DNA from: Laburnicola sp. R22_1
Taxonomy: Eukaryota; Ascomycota; Dothideomycetes; Pleosporales; Didymosphaeriaceae
Length of the DNA: 64,000 nt
Assembly (NCBI GenBank): GCA_014281115.1
Contig: JACONQ010000003.1
Span: 4,030,001-4,094,000 of the forward strand
Direction: 5' to 3'
The notes under the pieces were generated by a model. It had not been told where the DNA came from. It did not search any database and worked only from the letters and a program-made list of their open reading frames with translations. Numbering within the stretch: the stretch's first letter is position 1; each line of letters starts with the position of its first letter. A program made the position numbers and the translations under genes. Of the stretch, positions 56,995-64,000 are shown piece after piece.

Positions 56995-58585
56995 TAGATA
57001 ACCCTGCTATAAGGCAAGTTAAGTAGGTATCCTGCCACTTAAAAATAAGTTTATATGCTTAATTTTCTAAAATATATTTTAAGGCAGCTCCTAATATAAA
57101 ATACTACGAGGGCAATTATAAAGTAGAGGGGCCATAGAAAGTCTAGAGTTATATAACTACTTTATAACTAATAAAGTTATTAATAACTTCTATCTAGATT
57201 GTAAGGCTATATAACGCTTATAGCTAACTTATAGATTATACTAAATATGCCTAGTAGATATAATATATATATAATTATTTGCAATTAGTTTAATACGTTA
57301 AATCTATTATAAAATATAGTCTTTATAAGAACACTAAAATATAGTTTGCCTATGTATATTAGTTCTAGATATTATCTAAAGCCTTACAGCCCTTAGCCTT
57401 CTAAGCCGCCTAGTAAGCCTCTTTATCTATCTATTAATAGTCTTTCTTAATTAACAAGTAGTTAATATTTGGTAGTACCTTAGACAGAAACTCTTTTAGT
57501 TAAACTACTACGTTGCTCCTAACGTCTATAATGTTCTTAATAAAGAATAAGAAATAAGATATATTTTTAGTCTAGCCTACTTAGATAATTTGCTTAAAAT
57601 TTCTTGCCGTCTTACTAACAATATCCTAATCTTTTTTAAGAATATTTAGCGTTTGTTAAACTTTAGTATAACTATTAGCTTTTATAATAGGATTAATACT
57701 AAATACTAAGAAATATATACACATTACTAAAGCAAATTAAGTTTTAATAACCTGCTTAGCAAAGCCTTCCTTGTCGCAATGTCTAACAGACTTAAAATTA
57801 AATAATCTAAGCTAGTTGTGGCTATTAATCCCTATATTAAGTACTTTTAAATTACTATGCGTATATCTAAGGTCTTCTAGCCATGCGATAGCACTAACAA
57901 GCTATTTAATCTACGTAAAGCGTGTTGCTTTTTTATAAAGCCACTAGGCGTGTTCTAGTAGCATATAATATAGAAGAATAATACTAATAGGTAGTTTAGT
58001 CTGCGGCCTTTGTGCAAGGTTTAGGTGTTGATTTTTAGTAAGACTATTATAGAATCTGCTTTCTCGCTTATATAGAGTTATACTTTAGAGAAATATATAT
58101 ATTTACTTATTTGTTTTATTAGTAGGTAGTAATCTAGCAACTAAGTATTATAAAGAAAGCTTTACTATAGCCCTGTCTAAGATCTAATACACTATGCCTT
58201 ATAATAGTCTAATACTTAGGCATATTAATAGCGGGTATTTATAAGGTGTATACTAGGTATTATTTAGTATTAAGTCTTATAGCCAAGTAAGTATAGTTAG
58301 TAAGGGCAACTTAGTATTATTACCTAGTGCAAGACAGTAAATTGAAGACTATATTTTAGCTAAAGTGAGAATAAGGTCCGCGCGAAGGCTTTATAGAGTA
58401 GCAACAAAAGAAAATATAGTTATTAAAATACTTAACTTATTTTTATACACTATCGTTTAGCAAACCTATTAAGTAGACAAGTACTAGTAGTACCGATATT
58501 TACTAGTAGGTATTTAGGCTAGGCCTTCTACTATACCTATGCGTATAATAAGCCACGTTGTATAGTAAGCTACTAAGTAATATTA
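56995..58585. other. TA-rich DNA, unidentified relic
   Basis: Around 57.7-57.9 kb the minus strand reads short protein-like pieces (KVLNIGINSH, FNFKSVRHCDKEGFAKQVIK) that could be the N-terminal half of a transposase, but no family could be assigned. Confidence 0.3.
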
Positions 58586-60131
58586 TAACCTTAGCAAAAA
58601 TAGAACTGTATAATTACTCATAATAGCTATTATTATAAGATTTCTTAGAGTTATAGTAATTAGATGCATATAAATAACTTATACTATTTATATTTTAAAA
58701 GAAGCTTAACGCTATAGCTATGCGATATTAGTTTTAGTAGTGCCTCTAGTGTAGCTTTAATAGCTATAGCGCTATTTATAGCAGTAATAATATATTTCTT
58801 AGACTAATTTTTTAGAATTTTCTACTTTAAAGCTAGCCTCTTATCCTTTTAAAATAATTATATGACTTTTATAGCGTTTACAGTATCTTTTTTCTTATTA
58901 TTTATATAGCTTATACGCTATAGCTTTTTTAGCCTTTATATTCTTCTTCTTCTTCTACTTCTTCTTAGCTATTTCTTAAGCTACCTTTGCCTTCTCTACT
59001 ATCTTCTTTTTATATAATATTACTATAGCCTTAAGTTTCTTTACTTTTATTTTCTAGAGTTTTTTTATCTTAAATTCTTTCCATTTTGCACTTTCGCGCA
59101 CGCGTACTTTCCTTACCTTTCTTAGAAACTAGAATACTACGCTGCTATAATATTCTTAACACGACTATAAGTCTAAGGCCTTACCATTTTTTATACTTTT
59201 ATTTAGTACTAAAAGTAGTGCACAAGTCTTTATTTTTATAGTATAGTAGCTTCTAAACCTATAATAAATAAAGTAGAGCACCTAGCTTTTATAACTTCTT
59301 TACTACTATATTCTTTATAGTAGTATTAAATAAATAATAGAGCTACCTTTAGGTACTTCTATTATCCTTAACCTCTAAGCTTAAGCTTTTATCTTACTCT
59401 AAAGATATATTATTAAAGCGCTTTAGTATAATAATAGTATTAGCTAAAAATATACCTATAGTCTTAAAGAAACTTAGGATAATATTGCGCGTAAAGGAGC
59501 TACTCTAGACAGCCTAGAATAATAGGAAAAAGTTATCCTTTTTAATACAAATAAGGCTTTAGCTATAGTAAATATAGTATAAAGTTCTATAGAGTATATA
59601 GTTAAGAGTGGCTTAAATATTACTATATCTAATAGCTAAAGACTATACGTTAAATAGGGTGAAAATATTATATGAAGAATCTTATTAGCGTTACAATAAT
59701 TAATAAAATCTATTATAATATAAGATTTATAGCTATTAAGAATAAAAAGGTAGTAGCTTTGCTACGCTTTCTTCTTTATGCTTTAATTAAACACCTATTT
59801 ACGCTAGACTAATCTAGGCCTATTATTTATCTATCTAAAAAGTAATATAGCTAAGAAAACCTAGTGTTTTTCTGTTTTTATATTCTTTACATAGCTACTT
59901 TAAAGTTCTCCTTTTCCTTTATAGATAGGAACTAGCTTTAAGGCAGTTTTATTAGCGCAAATATAAGCTAGAAGTATTATCTATTCTTTTAAGCTATATT
60001 AAAGTGCTCTTATAATCTTCTTACGCTCCTAAAGTTGCTTAGAAAAGACGCATTTTAAGTAAAAGGTAATATTAATAAAAAAGTCCTTTTTATCTATATT
60101 ATAGATGTGGCGCGCTTTAACCTTATGTGGC
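58586..60131 (-). pseudogene. pogo-like transposase relic, tandem unit A
   Basis: The minus strand near 59.5-59.7 kb reads SYKSYIIIDFINYCNANKIL, then a block corresponding to HSLQPLDIVIFKPL with stops, and FVLKRITFSYYSRL. These are the DDE_1 core blocks of another fungal pogo family, distinct from P1-P4. Heavily mutated. The same sequence recurs about 2.1 kb downstream. Confidence 0.6.
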
Positions 60132-60240
60132 GTTAAATTAACTACCTAGGGGTAGCATGACAAAGCCTTTTATCTTAAAAAACATAACAAAAAAAGCAGA
60201 GCGCCTTGCTTAGTAATTAAAAAGAGCGTAAAAAGGTAAT
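60132..60240. repeat. Dispersed repeat R2, copy 2
   Basis: TTAAATTAACTACCTAGG ... GTAAAAAGGTAATTA, matching 37356-37468. It lies between tandem units A and B. Confidence 0.65.
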
Positions 60241-60688
60241 TATAAAAAAAGATTAACCTTATAGTATTATATTTTCTAATATAGTAGATTAAAATATAGG
60301 CTATATTTTTCTTAGAGTAAGCCTAGTAGCGATTATAATTAATTCTAGTAGTCTATTTAAAAATAAGATAGTTATAATTTTGTTTTAAGAATTATAAAAC
60401 CTAGCTCTTACTTATAGCCTTCTTAACTACGCCACTTATAAAATTGTATATTATCTCTCTTATAGGCAATAGACCTTGCTTTATTAAGTTTTTAATATAT
60501 TATATAAGCTCTTTTTTTTATTATAGGCTAAGGCGTTATTATTGCTATAATTTAGCTGTACGCAACACGCATAACTCCTAGTGTCTTTGCGCTAATATTG
60601 CGCAACTAACTTTAAACTACGCAGTAACTTTTCTATATAAAGAAAATACCCCTTCTTTACGCAATAATACTCTACTAGCCAACATTAT

Positions 60689-62500
60689 AACCTTAGTAAA
60701 AGTGAGGCTGTAGAGCCATCTATAATAGCTATTCTTATAAGATTTCTTAGAGTTATAGTAATTAGATATAGAATAATAACTTATACTATTTAAATTTTAA
60801 TAAAAGCTTAACGCTGCAGCTATATAAGATTAGTTTAGGTGGCAGCTCTAGTATAGCCTTAGTAACTATACTACTACTTACACTATCTATAATATATTTC
60901 TTAAACTAATCTTTTAGAATTTTCTACTATACAACTAGCCTCTTGCCTTTTTAGAACAATTATATAGCTTTTGCAATATTTATAGTATCTTTTTCTTATT
61001 ATTTTTAGGCTTTAAAGACTATAGCTTCTATAGCGTTTATAGCCTTATTCTTCTTCTTTACCTCCTTAGCTATTTATTACACTATCTTTGCTTCTTTTAC
61101 TATTTTCTTTTTATATAATATTACTACTACTTTTAGCTTCTTTACCTTTATTTTTAGAGTTTTTCTACCTTAGATTTTTTCTATTTTTTACTTTTGCGTA
61201 TATATACTTCCCTTACCTTTCTTAAAGACTAAAACACTATACTACTATAATATTCTTAACACTATTAAAAGTCTAAGAGCAAGCTTTTCTTTTTATACTT
61301 TTATTTCGTACTAAGAGTAGTATATAAGCCCATATTTTTGTAATATAGTAGCTTATTCTAAACCTATAAGTAATAAAGTAATATACCTAGCTTTTATAAC
61401 TTGTTTGCTACTATATTCTTTATAGTAATATTAAATACATAATAGAGCTATCTCTAGCTACTCCTATTACCCTCTAGCTTTAGTTTTAGACTCTAATCTT
61501 ACTCTAAAGCTATATTATTAAAGCGCTTTAGTATAATATTAGTGTTAGCCAGCACAATATCTATAGCTTTAAAGAAACTTAGGATATTATTAGACATAAA
61601 TAAGGTAATCTAAATAGCCTAGAATAATAGAAAAAAGTTGCCCTTTTTAATAGGGATAAGGCTTTAGCTATAGTAAAGATCGTGTAAAAGTTCTATAGAG
61701 TACGTAGTTAAGAGTAGCTTAAACATTACTATATTTAATAGCTAAAGGCTATAAGTTAAATAGGGGGAAAAGATAATAAGAAGAATCTTATTAGCATTAT
61801 AATAATTTATAAAATCTATTATAAGGTAAGATCTATAATTATTAAGGATAAAAAGGTAATAGCTTTACCACGCTTTCTTCTTTATACTTTAATTAAACAC
61901 CTATTTAAGCTAAGCTAATATAAAATTATTATTTATCTATTTAAAGAATAATATAGCTAAGAAAACTTAGTGTTTTTCTACTTCTATATTTTCTACCTAG
62001 CTGCTTTAAAGTGCTCCTTTTCCTTTATAGATAAGCGCTAGCTTTAAGGCAGTTTTATTACTATAAATATAAGCTAGAAGCATAATCTATTTATAAAAGC
62101 TATCTTAAAGTGCTATAGTTACCTTCTTACGCTCCTAAAGCGCCTTACTAAACACTTATTTTAAGCGTATTATAATGCTAATAAGGAAGCCTTTCTTATT
62201 TATATTATAGGTATACCGCGCCTTTATCTTATACTATTAAATTTTTAGTAGAGTAGATTAAAATATATATAATATTTTTGCTTAGAGTTAGCCTAGTAAT
62301 AATTACTATCTATCCTAGTAGTCTATTTAAATATAAGATAGGCTTTATTTTATTTTAAAAATTATAAAATCTATATATTACTTATTACCTTTTAGGCTAC
62401 GCTACTTCTAAAATTTTATATTTTTTTATACATAGTAGCCCTTACTTTATTAAGCCTTTATTATATTATATAAGCTCTAACTCTTATTATAGACCAAGTT
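60689..62500 (-). pseudogene. pogo-like transposase relic, tandem unit B
   Basis: Aligns to unit A at an offset of about 2.1 kb (for example 58587 with 60689, 59632 with 61737), same orientation. It shows many independent TA-producing differences, so both copies decayed after duplication. Confidence 0.6.
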
Positions 62501-62717
62501 TCTGTCTGTTTTACGCTGCCTCTACACACAAGGCTATAATATCTTAGTGTCTCCACTATAATATAGAATCCTAGATATTAAACTATATAGTAACTTTTCT
62601 ATATAAATAATCTTTACTAGGTGCGCGCAATTTAATTTTTTTAATTATAGCTTAAATTAGGTCTATATTAGTAGAGTTATCGCGTGTTAAAGTTAGGTAA
62701 AGAATTGTTGTTTTAAT

Positions 62718-62768
62718 ATGCGTGGGACATTAGCTAACGTGGGGCATTAGCTAACGTGGGGCATTAAG
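62718..62768. repeat. Three tandem 17-bp units
   Basis: ACGTGGGGCATTAGCTA repeated three times, with the outer units slightly diverged. The spacing and ACGT start match the doubled terminal units of the pogo elements, so this may be one end of another pogo family member. Confidence 0.6.
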
Positions 62769-63082
62769 CGTATGGGCACGGTACTAGTACTATATCTTAG
62801 TAGCCTATGCAATACGTTAGCTAATACAACACTCTACTATATAACACCCTAACTTTAATACGCTATATGTCTACTAATATATATCTAATTAAGGCTGCAA
62901 TTATAGTAATTAAATTATAAGAACTAGAAGAATGTTTTTATATAGATAAATTACTAAATAGTTTAATATTATACCTTTTATATTAACGCGTTAGCACTAA
63001 TATATTATATAGCTATATGCAATTACAAACTCTAAATAATAGAATCTTAGCTAATAATAAAAGTAGAGCTTTTATGTGTTAT

Positions 63083-63193
63083 TAAATTATCTACCTAGGA
63101 GTAAAATAATAAAGGCTTTTATCTTAAATAATATAATAAAACAAGCAAAGCCTCCTACTTAGTAACTAAAAATAGCGTAAAAGGTAATTAAAA
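63083..63193. repeat. Dispersed repeat R2, copy 3
   Basis: Diverged copy: TTAAATTATCTACCTAGG ... AGCGTAAAAGGTAATTA. Confidence 0.6.
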
Positions 63194-64000
63194 ATGCGTG
63201 TGTAAACTACTAAGCAAGCTTAGTAGTCTTAGCGTAAAGCTTCTATATACAAATCTTTTATAAAGAGGCTACCTAGAACTTTAGGGAGGGATAAAACTTT
63301 AGTGTAGTAATACTATAGTTTTTTATTCTTTTTTACTATTCTAAGTTATAAACTACTATCTAGATTATTGCAAATAATATAAGTTAATATATTAATAGGT
63401 ATATTTTTTATAAGTAGTAGAATAAGAATAATATATACTAGATACACTATTACTCTATTACTCTATTACTATATTAAGGTTATTCTTAATAAATATCCTA
63501 CTGTCTCTCTACGTCCTACTATTTGTTTAGGCATTAATATTATTTCTAAATAAGTACTTACTATTACTAAAGACTATATACTATAGTTTCGCGCTACTAC
63601 TACTAATATAGCTATACTAGAGTTTTATTCTATCTATAAGATACTTATCTAGCATAAGGAATAGGTATACTTAACTATTTATAAGGCTATTTTTATATAC
63701 TAGTTAGGCTAGCAGTTAGTCTAGTTTGTAAATGATAGCAACACTATATTCCTACTTTAGTAGACGCAATTACTTCTTATTAGTACTAGAATTCTCTAGT
63801 ATGGAATATAAAAGAAGGATAATAAAATCTTTATTAATAAGCTCTAGTATAGCAAAAGTGTTATATAGATCTATAAGATCCTTCTAGCTATTAACGCTAT
63901 TAAGTTAAAATAACTAATAATAGTAGTAGTAATAAGCTAGGTGTGCTGTGTACACTATAAGTAAACTTTGTATAGGTTAGAAGCTTATAGAGTATAGATA
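63194..64000. other. TA-rich DNA, possible coding relic at 63.5-64.0 kb
   Basis: Plus-strand reading through stops from about 63530 gives a protein-like series (GINIISK, TITKDYIL, LEFYSIYKILI) that I cannot assign. It is cut by the window edge. Confidence 0.25.

Noticed and set aside
62718..62768. Possible CRISPR-like array
   Set aside because: The units are directly abutting with no spacers and the genome is eukaryotic.

Overview
The window looks like a filamentous ascomycete chromosome (Pezizomycotina, probably Dothideomycetes; the class is inferred). The evidence is short GT-AG introns of 45-65 bp, fungal gene families, and two very different base compositions: a G+C-balanced gene block at about 9.05-31.5 kb, flanked by TA-rich transposon deserts at 1-9.05 kb and 31.8-64 kb. 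The deserts carry the mark of repeat-induced point mutation (RIP). Reading frames stay in register but are full of TAG/TAA stops, and the two LTRs of one Copia element differ at 13 positions, all CpA-to-TpA (or TpG-to-TpA) and all in the same copy.

Left desert: remnant of a Gypsy LTR and gag (145-1390), a degenerate hAT transposase (about 1510-3785), and a Copia element on the minus strand (3786-9048). Gene block, left part, is a gene graveyard: a P450 scrap (9101-9424), an LTR-like insertion (9819-10106), the C-terminal third of a second P450 (10539-11058) fused end to end with a five-exon P450 that has one frameshift (11059-12856), a truncated MFS transporter (13508-14082), an intact small methyltransferase (14797-15628) and a dead amino-acid permease (16839-17330).

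Gene block, right part, is the most interesting: a heme-thiolate peroxidase (18598-19365), an intact fatty-acid alpha-dioxygenase (20178-22206) with a relic of a second copy behind it, a small conserved protein of unknown function (22746-23177), a pair of intronless G+C-rich bacterial-type genes whose stop and start overlap as ATGA (23792-25069, unknown two-module membrane protein; 25066-26496, DyP-type peroxidase), a convergent intronless catalase-related hemoprotein (27143-28336) and a secreted FAD-linked oxidase (29779-31413). Four unrelated heme-enzyme superfamilies within 10 kb, centred on an alpha-dioxygenase, suggest an oxylipin (fatty-acid hydroperoxide) pathway, at least partly acquired from bacteria. 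That function is inference; the gene families and the operon-like overlap are read directly.

Right desert: two pogo-type elements sharing one transposase but with different termini (32027-33897, 35479-37351), a chromodomain Gypsy element with intact target duplication (37469-44560), two more pogo elements (44997-46857, 55142-56992), a Gypsy integrase relic, a lightly mutated Tc1/mariner element (50420-52517), a nearly unmutated solo LTR (53115-53311) and a 2.1-kb tandem duplication of another pogo-like transposase (about 58.6-62.5 kb). All four pogo elements have terminal inverted repeats built from two copies of a 17-bp unit whose sequence differs from element to element. No tRNA, rRNA or CRISPR array was seen.
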